The notes under the pieces: model-generated | The model's input: only the letters and a program-made list of their open reading frames with translations | What the model was told of the DNA's origin: nothing | The model's database searches: none | Position numbers and translations under genes: made by a program | NCBI GenBank assembly: GCA_030601745.1 | Contig: JAUWBI010000006.1 | Coordinates: forward strand, 1-64,000 | DNA from: Phycisphaerae bacterium | Lineage (GTDB): Bacteria; Planctomycetota; Phycisphaerae; Sedimentisphaerales; Anaerobacaceae | Direction of reading: 5' to 3' | DNA length: 64,000 bases | Shown: positions 32,996 through 41,828 of the stretch, piece after piece | Numbering within the stretch: position 1 is the first letter of the stretch | Layout: the number at the start of each line of letters is the position of its first letter

Positions 32996-34582
32996 TTACC
33001 TCGTTCTTACAAGCTTCACCCTGCTTATGGCAAGCGACAAATCGCCGCCAACAATGACAATACGAAAGTCGGCGCCGTTGCACCGATTCATCAAGCGGCA
33101 CTGCGGCAGCGTGAATTTGGCCGTTTTCCATTTGCCGGTCCCGCCAACCGGAATGTTACCAACCGGGCGGAAAGCACCTTCAAACGGACCCATTTGAGGG
33201 TTCGCATTGTCGTATTCCAATCGGAAGGACGAGCATCCTGCGTCCCGGTAAGTAACGGATACCAGGACCGTCCGGCCGAACAGTTCGTAAGCAAATGCAT
33301 CATCCACATTAAAGTAAAGGTAACGGCTCTTGTCCGAATGCGGGTTCGTGTCGGAAACGACCGCTTCCACATCTCCGAACCTCCTCACCTGCCAGACGCC
33401 GTCGCCGCTGCTTGGACGAAGTCGCAGACCTTCAGATTGGCCTGCTCCCCAGGTAACAGAATTGGCATCCGGATACGGGACCCGAACCCTGAGCTGCGTT
33501 TTTGTCCGCCACATATCTGCGAAACGACGTGTCAGAACAATATAGGAGCGACCATACTCACGGGAGTCGGCAATATCCGTACCCTCGTGCCATTCGTTCC
33601 ACGTCTCGACGTGCACCATCCAGGGCCTGTGTTTCGGATTGAGCTGCAGCACCTTCGACCATCGCTCAATATAGGTCTTGCCGTCACGTCGTTCGACCAC
33701 GAGCGGTCGTCTGCCCGGCACTACACTGTGGTCGTATCCCGGGCCAAGAGCAGCGACCCGCCTGTAAATGAGCGGCCCATTTACTGCGCCGCCCCAGGAA
33801 TACATTGCGTCGGCTTGACCCAGCCATTCCGGCTGTTTCACCAGGAATAGCTCTGAGCCGAAGTCCTTTTTGAATCTGCCTCTTACGTACTCAAACTGTT
33901 TCTGGCCCTGTTTTTTGGCAAAGGCCGCCGCGTACAAAAAAACAATCGGCTTACCGTCAACGCGTGCCCATTTCAAAGGAGGAATCACGCTGAAAAAATC
34001 GCGTATCGCCGTATAAAACCAGTCTTTCCCAAAATCGGTTGTCAAATCGACGTGATAGCTGGTCCCATTCTTATTGAACCTATTCCACTTAAGTATTGAC
34101 GTGTCGTAAAACAGGCCAATTGCAGGGGGCTGATGGCCCTCCTTCTCCAGAATACTATGCGCCTCCACCAAAGGCGGCAGCCCTGCAAAACTCCACCCGT
34201 CATACTTTCCCGGCACACCCCAGAACACCGGCAGCAGAAAATCGACCCCGGCTGCAATCATATCTTTTAACTGCTGTTTATGCCAGGAAACCCGCTTGTA
34301 GCTGATGTCATTCATATCAGCCGGGTGGGTGGTTAATGCGTCCGTACCGTTACGATTAATAATATGGGTCTTTGTGTCGATATCATACCAGTAGAAATAC
34401 GTTGTTCCAACAATCGGCTGACCTGATTTGAACGAATCGGCGCTTCTGTGGTCTCTCGCCTGCAACGGGAAAAACTTTCCAGGCGGTTTTTGGGGCAGCT
34501 TATCATTCGCCGCAAAGGCCGCTGCGCAGAAAATGAATAATAACGGTATCCATAGACACTTGTCTCTATCTATTACAGTCAT
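32996..34582 (-). CDS. Secreted DUF5010-like glycosidase
   Basis: An exported protein of about 528 residues with a signal peptide (CLWIPLLFIFCAAAFA). The catalytic-like TIM barrel covers about 45-340: GTTYFYWYDID, AGVDFLLPVFWGVPGKYDGW, PAIGLFYDT and VETWNEWHEGTD, a barrel-end motif shared with GH99/GH71-type proteins. The C-terminal 170 residues are beta-rich and resemble the carbohydrate-binding module of DUF5010 proteins. Substrate unknown. The ATG at 34582 has GAGG a few bases upstream; an ATG at 34594 is in frame. Its leader and first codons resemble those of the next gene upstream (34733-36256). Confidence 0.75.
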   Translation of the reverse strand: MTVIDRDKCLWIPLLFIFCAAAFAANDKLPQKPPGKFFPLQARDHRSADSFKSGQPIVGTTYFYWYDIDTKTHIINRNGTDALTTHPADMNDISYKRVSWHKQQLKDMIAAGVDFLLPVFWGVPGKYDGWSFAGLPPLVEAHSILEKEGHQPPAIGLFYDTSILKWNRFNKNGTSYHVDLTTDFGKDWFYTAIRDFFSVIPPLKWARVDGKPIVFLYAAAFAKKQGQKQFEYVRGRFKKDFGSELFLVKQPEWLGQADAMYSWGGAVNGPLIYRRVAALGPGYDHSVVPGRRPLVVERRDGKTYIERWSKVLQLNPKHRPWMVHVETWNEWHEGTDIADSREYGRSYIVLTRRFADMWRTKTQLRVRVPYPDANSVTWGAGQSEGLRLRPSSGDGVWQVRRFGDVEAVVSDTNPHSDKSRYLYFNVDDAFAYELFGRTVLVSVTYRDAGCSSFRLEYDNANPQMGPFEGAFRPVGNIPVGGTGKWKTAKFTLPQCRLMNRCNGADFRIVIVGGDLSLAISRVKLVRTR

Positions 34583-34732
34583 GCTTAACCTCATAATCTA
34601 ATCGCTTTATTGGCGGGCCCGTGCAGCAAGCCGAAGCTTGATGGTGGCCTGGGTGAACAAATAGCGCCAAGTAAAATTTGTTCCGGCGCAGGCCTTGGTT
34701 AGCTGGCGGTTTCCGTCAATAGTACTTGCCTG

Positions 34733-36256
34733 TCACTCAACGGTTTGTCTAAGCGTACGGGTCCATAAGACCCTGTATTTATCACTGCTTTGAGGGCTCC
34801 ACATATGTTGAGCAGGAATATCTGTCTCAAATATCTCGAAGCAAATCTCGACGACATATTTCTCTCCCGGTTGGGGAATCTTATCGAGGCTTTGATTCAA
34901 GTAAGTTGTGCCTATATCGGCTTTGGTACCCCCGGTTAGGCCCATGTATCCTGATAAAATCAGTTCTTCATTTCGGAAAACGCGCATTTCGTGCTTAAAG
35001 CCGGTGACCATATTTGCGCCAACTTTTAGCTTAATTGACTCAAGTGAACGAGCGTCAACTGCAATTGAGATTCGGTCATCGGTTCTCTCTATCTGCAAGC
35101 CAGTTGGCACCTTAAATCCTTTCGGGTGACGAATTGATGGGTCAGCATTGGCAATGGGTGGAAGTTCAGGAAACCCAACCGGCACAGAGGCCTTGAAGCG
35201 TTTGGCATACTTGCCAGTGAGTTCAAGATACCGTTGTTTGTATTCCAATGATGGCTCGATTTCACTTCCCTCGTGCCATTCGTTGAAGCTGGTAACCAGT
35301 ATCCAGTGCGGGTCGGCCTTGATGGCCTCTTCCCATTGGACGCGATAAAGCTCGGCATCGTAGCGCTGGACGGCAAGGCCGGGTTTACGAATCTTTGTGT
35401 CGTCGTAGCCGGGAATCACCGTCAGGGCGCTTATCTTGCCGGCTTGGTCGGCCAGTTGTACCCAGGACCGGTAAGTCCCGGCGGCCCACTTGCGCACATC
35501 AGTCGGAGTCTTGCCCCTTAGCGAACCGGCGGTGTTATAAGTATGAACGCCGTCGAAAACCTGGGCAGCACCGTGGCTGAACTGGTCGCCAATTGCCGTA
35601 ACGCCTTCTTTGTACTTCTCGTTTATAATTTCGATGGCCTTGAGCCAGCTCGTCAAGCCGAGTTGGTTTAGGGCCCGGCCATATACAAATACCACCGGCT
35701 TCCCATTGACTTTAAGATGAGCGGGATGCTTGCCGTATTTATTTAAGACCTTGATAATATCGTCAGCCGCCGACTGCGGCGTCTTCGGCCCCGGCACGGT
35801 CTCGTAATAAATGCACGCACTCAACCCGTTACGCCGGCAGCTATCGAGAATCTTCTCCATCGCCCGGTCGCAGAAACTATTGTGGCCCCACCAACTGACA
35901 ATGAACGTATCGATACCGGCCCGTTTGGCCCATCGACAGTGCTGGTCGAGCACCTTCGGGTCGTGCGAGTCGTAGGCACCAAGTGCCGGATAGTTGGTAC
36001 TCGCTGCAATGTCTTTATTGGCCGCATCGATGCGGCCCCAGTGCACCGTCCTGCCGGCGCCGCCCGGACCGTCAGGCGTGCCATACCAGGGATAATAAAA
36101 CGTCAGAACCCTCCGGGACACTGTGCTCTGTTCTTCGCCGGCTCGCTCGCCCAGAGCTTCGACGTTTACCGCCGCACTGCTCTGCGAGAAAGTCGCGAAG
36201 GTAATAAGAACAACTAACAATATCCATAGGCACTTGCTTTTGTGTGTTGCATTCAT
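34733..36256 (-). CDS. Secreted GH99-like glycoside hydrolase
   Basis: About 507 residues: a signal peptide (CLWILLVVLITFATFSQSSA), then a GH99-type barrel. Visible are LTFYYPWYGTPDG (near the N-terminus), HWGRID, AGIDTFIVSWWG, ACIYYET and TSFNEWHEGSEIEPS (about 325-340), which in GH99 endo-alpha-mannosidases carries active-site acids. The C-terminal part (about 390-507) is a beta-sandwich-like region. A mannan- or mannoside-directed activity is likely but not certain. It shares leader and N-terminal codons with the downstream DUF5010-like gene. Confidence 0.8.
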   Translation of the reverse strand: MNATHKSKCLWILLVVLITFATFSQSSAAVNVEALGERAGEEQSTVSRRVLTFYYPWYGTPDGPGGAGRTVHWGRIDAANKDIAASTNYPALGAYDSHDPKVLDQHCRWAKRAGIDTFIVSWWGHNSFCDRAMEKILDSCRRNGLSACIYYETVPGPKTPQSAADDIIKVLNKYGKHPAHLKVNGKPVVFVYGRALNQLGLTSWLKAIEIINEKYKEGVTAIGDQFSHGAAQVFDGVHTYNTAGSLRGKTPTDVRKWAAGTYRSWVQLADQAGKISALTVIPGYDDTKIRKPGLAVQRYDAELYRVQWEEAIKADPHWILVTSFNEWHEGSEIEPSLEYKQRYLELTGKYAKRFKASVPVGFPELPPIANADPSIRHPKGFKVPTGLQIERTDDRISIAVDARSLESIKLKVGANMVTGFKHEMRVFRNEELILSGYMGLTGGTKADIGTTYLNQSLDKIPQPGEKYVVEICFEIFETDIPAQHMWSPQSSDKYRVLWTRTLRQTVE

Positions 36257-36284
36257 ACTTAACCTCATAATCTAATTGGGTCCA

Positions 36285-37895
36285 CTAATATTCAACCGCT
36301 ACCAAAGTTCGCGGCGTTATCCTATTAAATTTTAGCTTCCTATGATCACAAGAAAACTCAACATTCCCTTCCGGTGGCAAAACTAAAGTCTTTCGTGCCT
36401 TAACCGGCTTAGAGAATTCCATAGATACATCGATTGGCTCATCGTTGAAATTCTCGACAATCAGGCAATTATCGCCGATTAAGTACAAGGCCACTTTGTT
36501 AGGGGCATCAAATCTTATTCCGAACGGCGCAAGTAATTTAGTCCGGATGGGTTCAAGTTCTTTTCGAGTTAACTTAAGCAAATTATGTGGATTTCCGCTG
36601 ACCTTCAAGATTGTCAAGTTTTCATCATCACGACTAATGTTTTTCAACCGTTTAGCCAGTCCGTCTGTGAGTAGTACCGGCTTTCCGGCATCGAGCATCT
36701 TCTTGAGCTTGTCGGCAAACTTTGGGTCTTTGAGCGCGTGTACTGAAAAGAACGCAGCTTTTGCATCAGAGCGAATTTTCGCAGCAGGCACAAGCGGCAG
36801 CCCCAACATCCCTACGAAGTCGAACACATATTGCTCACCATTAGCGTCGCTGTTCGGCGGCTTCGGTGCTAAGATACCTTTGATAGCTTTATTTCGCACC
36901 AACCCGGCGAGTTTGAACAAACCCGGAATCTCCCTGCGTAATTTCTCGACGTTTGCCGGCCCGGTATTTCGCAAAAGCGAGCCATAACAAAACAGCAGCA
37001 TCTCCCTGGCATCTGCAAGAACAGTTTGGCGCGCCTGCTCAACGTATGTATTTTCTGTGGTGCCGTAAGGGTCGAACCACCCGCCGCCTGTTTTCGAACC
37101 GCCTATTTCGCCGAGCCACCGCATAATGTAGTAAGCTTCGTATTGAACTTTTCGCCCCCAGCGTTTATTATCGTAATCCCGCGTTTCAGTGCCAACCCAG
37201 ATTTTATCGTAATCGGCTGTTTCACGTAAAACCTCATACCCGCGATTGTGGAAATCGTCATACCATTGAGGATATTTGATTATGATTTTCACGTCCGGAT
37301 TCACCGCTCTTGCCGGGTCTAAAATCCTTTCGCGGCTCATCCTCATCATAAGCTCACAGCGATAATCAGCCCACGATTTGTCGCCGCGTGCCTTTATACA
37401 TTCATCACATTTGCAATCGGTGAAAAGAAAATCATCAATCATAATCTCGTCGAATATCGACGCTGTGTATTCAAAAATCTCCTGAAGCTGGTTTTGTGTG
37501 TCTTTATTGGTGTAGCAGGAGATTGCTTTCCAACCTGTTGAAATCTTGCCGATACGTGTAGTCGTAACACAACCTGAAACCTCGAACCCCTCTGCCTTAA
37601 ACCCGGATTTGGCGTGCTCCAGAACTTTTCTTTCAGCGGTATATCGGTCCCTGTAAGTTTCGATGAAAACGTGCGTAACGCCGGTCTTTTTACACCAATC
37701 GATAGCTTTATTTATGCCTTCATCAGTGGACAAAAGGTCGCGCACGTTTTGCGCTGTGAACAGCGTAGAAATCTTCAGAAGCCCCTTGTTTTCATTCGCC
37801 AGATTCCACAACGACTGAGATTGGCACTTCAGGGCCATTAATAAAACCAATAGCCCGGCTGCAACAGTACATTTCAAACGTCTTGACTTAATCAT
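36285..37895 (-). CDS. Secreted TIM-barrel protein, putative glycosidase
   Basis: A 536-residue exported protein with a signal peptide (VAAGLLVLLMALKCQS). Residues 30-330 read like a (beta/alpha)8 barrel: TGVTHVFIETYRDRY, FDEIMIDDFLFTDCKCDECIKA (about 148-169), VKIIIKYPQWYDDF and DKIWVGTETRDYD. Then come a flavodoxin/GATase-like segment (about 340-430) and a small beta C-terminal domain. This three-part order resembles beta-galactosidase-like (GH42-type) architecture, but I cannot assign a family. It lies immediately upstream of the GH99-like gene (16-28 bases), in one operon. Confidence 0.65.
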   Translation of the reverse strand: MIKSRRLKCTVAAGLLVLLMALKCQSQSLWNLANENKGLLKISTLFTAQNVRDLLSTDEGINKAIDWCKKTGVTHVFIETYRDRYTAERKVLEHAKSGFKAEGFEVSGCVTTTRIGKISTGWKAISCYTNKDTQNQLQEIFEYTASIFDEIMIDDFLFTDCKCDECIKARGDKSWADYRCELMMRMSRERILDPARAVNPDVKIIIKYPQWYDDFHNRGYEVLRETADYDKIWVGTETRDYDNKRWGRKVQYEAYYIMRWLGEIGGSKTGGGWFDPYGTTENTYVEQARQTVLADAREMLLFCYGSLLRNTGPANVEKLRREIPGLFKLAGLVRNKAIKGILAPKPPNSDANGEQYVFDFVGMLGLPLVPAAKIRSDAKAAFFSVHALKDPKFADKLKKMLDAGKPVLLTDGLAKRLKNISRDDENLTILKVSGNPHNLLKLTRKELEPIRTKLLAPFGIRFDAPNKVALYLIGDNCLIVENFNDEPIDVSMEFSKPVKARKTLVLPPEGNVEFSCDHRKLKFNRITPRTLVAVEY

Positions 37896-37924
37896 TTCTA
37901 TCCATCTGACCTAATGCCATAAAA

Positions 37925-38977
37925 TTATTCTTTGTTGAAGACACTGATTTTTTGCTTTAGCGCTCGACAGGCCGCCGTCGGGTCGGCTGCCTCGGTCACC
38001 GCAGCACAAACCGCAATCGCCCCGGCGCCGGCGCTTAAAACCTCTTCGACGTTGTCCAGCGTTATACCGCCAATAGCAACATTACCGATACCGGTATCGG
38101 AGAGTTTCTCTGTCCCCTGCCTGACATAGTCCACACCAACCACCTCGGCGCTCGGCTTTATCTTCGTGGCAAAGACAGGTCCCAGGCTCACATAAGTGGG
38201 CCGCTCCTTACACGCGGCAAGCAATTGTTCGAGCGAATGCGTACTCTTGCCAATAATTAACGGAGCCAACTGGAGCTTGCGGGCCTGCTCGATTGGCAAA
38301 TCATTTTGGCCAAGATGCACGCCGTCAGCACCGGCGGCAACCGCAATATCAGCCCGGTCGTTTATTATGCTCAACACGTCGCCGGCCTTACATATCTGCA
38401 CAAACTCGACAGCCATAGCAAACAGCTTATCGTCGTCGGCGTCCTTTGCCCGCAGTTGAATACAGTCGGCACCACCGGCCGCGCAGCGGTGAGCCAAAGA
38501 AATGACATCGGCCGGCAAGCTGCTGCTAATTATTACATACAGTCCGACCCCTTTGAACTTTTCGGCCGGCTCGCTGAAAACAACAATGTCCTTTTCAAGT
38601 GTATAAGCGGCGTATCGCAGCTTTTCGATTGTCCCGGCGACGGCCGGATTTACCGTTTGCGTCATCTCGGCCAGCGTCCGCAGCGCCTCGGTCAGCCGTT
38701 TGCAGCCGGCGGTAAAACATTCGTTGAGGTTGGCACGCTGAAGCTGCTTATCGACCGTTGTGCCAATACCGACGTCGCCGGGCGTATCTCTGCTTGAGAT
38801 AAGCCGGCCGGCATCGAGTTTGTCGATAGCCGCTGAAAGCTCGTGGCGAAGCTGTTTTGCACGCTCGGTCAATGGAGCCAAATTCAGCGCGAATCGGCAA
38901 AAGTCTTCTATCACGCGAATCGCCTCGCGGGCGCGATTGAAATTGGCATCGATAATTCTATAAACCGCTCGCTCCAT
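37925..38977 (-). CDS. thiE: Thiamine-phosphate synthase with N-terminal ThiD2 domain
   Basis: A 350-residue fusion. Residues 1-135 form the helical ThiD2 domain (YRIIDANFNRAREAIRVIEDFCRF, then SSRDTPGDVG). Residues 145-350 are ThiE: CIQLRAKDADDD, LSIINDRADIAVAAGADGVHLGQNDL, YVSLGPVFATKIKPSAEVVG and NVAIGGITLDNVEEVLSAGA. ThiE joins the thiazole and pyrimidine phosphates to give thiamine phosphate. The ATG at 38977 is clear. I looked for a TPP riboswitch in front of it and found none. Confidence 0.93.
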   Translation of the reverse strand: MERAVYRIIDANFNRAREAIRVIEDFCRFALNLAPLTERAKQLRHELSAAIDKLDAGRLISSRDTPGDVGIGTTVDKQLQRANLNECFTAGCKRLTEALRTLAEMTQTVNPAVAGTIEKLRYAAYTLEKDIVVFSEPAEKFKGVGLYVIISSSLPADVISLAHRCAAGGADCIQLRAKDADDDKLFAMAVEFVQICKAGDVLSIINDRADIAVAAGADGVHLGQNDLPIEQARKLQLAPLIIGKSTHSLEQLLAACKERPTYVSLGPVFATKIKPSAEVVGVDYVRQGTEKLSDTGIGNVAIGGITLDNVEEVLSAGAGAIAVCAAVTEAADPTAACRALKQKISVFNKE

Positions 38978-39573
38978 AACAGCTCTAATTATACGCCCTC
39001 AAACTGCTATTGAGTAGCAAAAATTAAACCAGAACTATCGGGAAAGATAATTTGTAGCGGTCTTTTTGCGCTAAAAGCTAAATATTGCGCAAAGAAAAAT
39101 GGGGTCGTGCCTCCTCCGGCACGACCCCGCACTATATTATTAACAAAACCAGCTCTGCCGTGTTTTCAGCCCGGCAACACCGATTTTGAAATCCTCTAAT
39201 AAAGGGCGGAGCCTTCCTCCTCCTTATATCGTGTTTAGGATGTTCCGCCCAATATCGTCGCCTCAAAGGCGAATTAGAACTTTTCCGCAAAAAATATGCC
39301 AGCAGCAAAAAATAAAAACAAAAGACCACCTGCAGCTTCACCTAACGGTTTACATCAAAAACAGTTACGCCTGTATATGCCATTTTAGTTCCAGAAACAG
39401 CCGGATAGCGCATTTTAACAGCGCGTTGCTTTTTATCAACACCGACTATGCCCAGCCCGCCTATTTTTACATATTTAGTACTCGTAAAGTGTTAGAGGAT
39501 AGAGGGATTTGCCCAATGTTTACAAAAAACAACATAACTGGGAACAAAATGAACAACAAAAATAGCGAAAACG
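38978..39573. other. Spacer with terminator and a decayed open frame
   Basis: No confident gene. On the minus strand, 39491-39342 is open for about 49 codons and reads protein-like (KYVKIGGLGIVGVDKKQRA and later KMAYTGVTVFDVNR), but it has no good start before an internal ATG at 39413. It may be the tail of a decayed gene. A hairpin with arms GGGCGGA/TCCGCCC (about 39206-39251) and a terminator at 39101-39128 follow. Confidence 0.35.
39095..39128 (-). terminator. Rho-independent terminator, minus strand
   Basis: An 11-bp perfect stem, GGGGTCGTGCC (39101-39111) and GGCACGACCCC (39118-39128), with a 6-base loop. On the minus strand it is followed by ATTTTTC. It probably ends transcripts from the 39.6-41.6 kb gene before thiE. 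Confidence 0.7.
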
Positions 39574-41601
39574 CTATTTCCTGTATTTTGCCCAGGAAAC
39601 CCGGTTGCGCCAATCGCAAAGCCAGCGGCCGAAAACCACTTTTTCGCCGGTTCGCACCTGGTCGAGCCGAAAAATGCTGTCTTTCCGCCACCTAACAACC
39701 TCGTCTGCAATTTTACGCTCCTGCTCCTCCGGCAACTCCATCCTGGCCAGTTCATCCGGGTCAGTGCTCAAATCATATACAAAGACCCTTTCGTTTGCAG
39801 GATTGTACACAAATTTATGACTACCTTTGACAAAACCCGAAGGGCTCTGCCACAGCCACCCGGAGAAATACACCTTGCGGTCAGCCGGTATGTGCCCCAG
39901 CGCATTAACGCCGTCAAAGCCGGCGGCCTCCGTATCGAATCCCAACAGAGCCAGCACCGTCGGGGCCAAATCAACAGAGCTGACCGGCTCTGTAACCCTG
40001 GTTGCCGGCTCAACCAAAGACGGGGCCCGCAAACAAAAGGGTACGTGCAGGAGCTCTTCAAAAGCTATTCGCTCGTGGCCGTGCAGGCCGTGCTCGCCAA
40101 ATGCCTCCCCGTGGTCTCCCACAACACAAAAAATGGTTTTGTCAGTAAGATTTAGCTTAGCAAGCTCAGCGTCCAGCGCAGCTAAGAATTTATCCGTGTA
40201 AGAAATCGTCTGTCGATAACGCTCCACCGACTCTCTGGCCGGCTCGCCAAACCAATCCGGAACCTCATACGGGTCATGGGTAACCGAGCAAAGAACCGTC
40301 AGGAAAAAGGGCTTTTCGTCGGCTTTTATCCATTCGGCAATCGGTTTTAACATTGAAAACTCATCACAGCCAAGGTAGCCGATAAAGGCGTTAGGGTCGC
40401 CCAAATCCTCTCTTGCCCAGAATTTGTCGAAGCCGAGATTATAGACCAAACTGGGCCGAGACTCAAAATTACCCTTGGCCGATTGGAAAAAGGCTGTCCG
40501 AAAATTCAAGTTCTGTTTTAGAATCGTCGCAATGCCGGCATAGGGCTTTACGACAGGGACCGCCTCGGCAATATCCTGGCAGACCGAAGGGTATCGGCCG
40601 GTCAAAAACGCAAACAACACCTTTGTGGTGTGGGTCAGTGTCGAGCGAGCATTTGTAAATTCAACACCCTGCCCGGCCAGACTCGCAAGATATGGCGTAA
40701 GGTTAGTTTCTTTGTCTGCCAGTGTTGTGTAATTGTATTGGACACCCTCAAGGATAACTATAACCACATTGTGGTTTATCCGCTGCGGTTCCGGCGACAG
40801 CGCAATCTGTATCTGGTCGAAGGAGGGTATCTCTCGTTTGGCGTTGGTGAAATCGGCTCTGGCCAGCCGGCCGGAACCAGGCAAAAGAAAACCTGTTAAA
40901 GCCCTTAACTGGCAATTGTAACGCAGCCCTGCGGAAGCTATTTGTTCTGAGCCGCGCCTGGCCACTGGGCCGCGAAGCAGAACAGCAGCAACCACAAAAA
41001 GAACAGAAATAATAACTCTGTTTATAAAGCGTTTGCGGTTGTAACCCGGCAGCGGCGGCTTTGCCATAACAAAAAAGAAGAAGGTAAGAGCAACAGCACT
41101 GGGACCGAGCAGTATTACGGCTGCGGCCGGCATTTTTACGAGATTAATCCCAATTATTGGAAATGCATTCAGCGGGTGGCGACATAACGGCAAAATGCTC
41201 GTGGGTAAGATTTGCATTCCTTTTCTTATTATCAAGCCGGCGTTCATAACCGACCACGTGCACACAACAGCGGCAACAACAGTAGCTGCTCGGATAACCA
41301 GCTTCCGAGGCCAGCGAAAACAGACCAATGCCAGGATAACTTCAATTATCAGCAGGAAAGAGATATCGGCAAGAATCCAGTCAAAGTATTCATTGACCAC
41401 CCCAGTACGCCAGGAATGAAAGAGCTTTACCGCCAGGGTGCAAAACAGCGCAGCGAGCATAATGACACTGTAAGCCCGCCGGGCTAAAAGGCCATACAAA
41501 CGCCGGCCACATTTTGCAATAAGTCGCAAAATGGCAACCCAGCGCCGAATAGACAAAAGCCCCTTTATTTTAGAGCCGGATTGTGAACCCTCGATACCCA
41601 T
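39574..41601 (-). CDS. Membrane-anchored sulfatase/phosphotransferase (LTA-synthase-like)
   Basis: About 675 residues from the ATG at 41601, which follows no clear ribosome site; in-frame Met codons lie further upstream. The N-terminal 240 residues hold about five membrane helices. The C-terminal part is an extracytoplasmic alkaline-phosphatase-fold domain: NVVIVILEGVQYNYT (metal site), THTTKVLFAFLTGRYP (with the nucleophile Thr of the phosphotransferase branch, instead of a sulfatase Cys), CVVGDHGEAFGEHGLHGHE (metal ligands). This architecture matches lipoteichoic-acid synthases and phosphoethanolamine/glycerol-phosphate transferases. Substrate unknown; decoration of an envelope glycan is likely. 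Confidence 0.85.
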   Translation of the reverse strand: MGIEGSQSGSKIKGLLSIRRWVAILRLIAKCGRRLYGLLARRAYSVIMLAALFCTLAVKLFHSWRTGVVNEYFDWILADISFLLIIEVILALVCFRWPRKLVIRAATVVAAVVCTWSVMNAGLIIRKGMQILPTSILPLCRHPLNAFPIIGINLVKMPAAAVILLGPSAVALTFFFFVMAKPPLPGYNRKRFINRVIISVLFVVAAVLLRGPVARRGSEQIASAGLRYNCQLRALTGFLLPGSGRLARADFTNAKREIPSFDQIQIALSPEPQRINHNVVIVILEGVQYNYTTLADKETNLTPYLASLAGQGVEFTNARSTLTHTTKVLFAFLTGRYPSVCQDIAEAVPVVKPYAGIATILKQNLNFRTAFFQSAKGNFESRPSLVYNLGFDKFWAREDLGDPNAFIGYLGCDEFSMLKPIAEWIKADEKPFFLTVLCSVTHDPYEVPDWFGEPARESVERYRQTISYTDKFLAALDAELAKLNLTDKTIFCVVGDHGEAFGEHGLHGHERIAFEELLHVPFCLRAPSLVEPATRVTEPVSSVDLAPTVLALLGFDTEAAGFDGVNALGHIPADRKVYFSGWLWQSPSGFVKGSHKFVYNPANERVFVYDLSTDPDELARMELPEEQERKIADEVVRWRKDSIFRLDQVRTGEKVVFGRWLCDWRNRVSWAKYRK

Positions 41602-41814
41602 ATAATATAGTATAATACTAAAACTCCTCGCAAATGGCAAGCGGATATTTGTCCTGGAGATTATGTTGCCCACCATCCGGCAACGGCAGAACAAGCACAT
41701 AATTACTCTTGATTTACCAGGCCATTTAGACTAATTGTGTACTGCTATTTCGGCATTATTGAATTAATGGTTAAGAGGTTGTTCCGAATAAAACTACTTT
41801 ACTTTTCTCTGCTT

Positions 41815-41820
41815 AGGAGG
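41815..41820 (+). promoter_or_regulatory. Perfect ribosome-binding site of the DUF2339 gene
   Basis: AGGAGG lies 8 bases before the ATG at 41829 and fixes that start. Confidence 0.8.
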
Positions 41821-41828
41821 CAACAGAA

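Noticed and set aside
32652-33131. A 159-codon minus-strand open frame
   Set aside because: Its first part overlaps the 3' end of the DUF5010-like gene in another frame, and its last part has no recognisable features.
38978-39100. TPP riboswitch upstream of thiE
   Set aside because: None of the conserved THI-box segments is present in this stretch.
39132-39341. A 69-codon minus-strand ORF
   Set aside because: It runs through hairpin and terminator sequence and has no protein-like composition or start signal.
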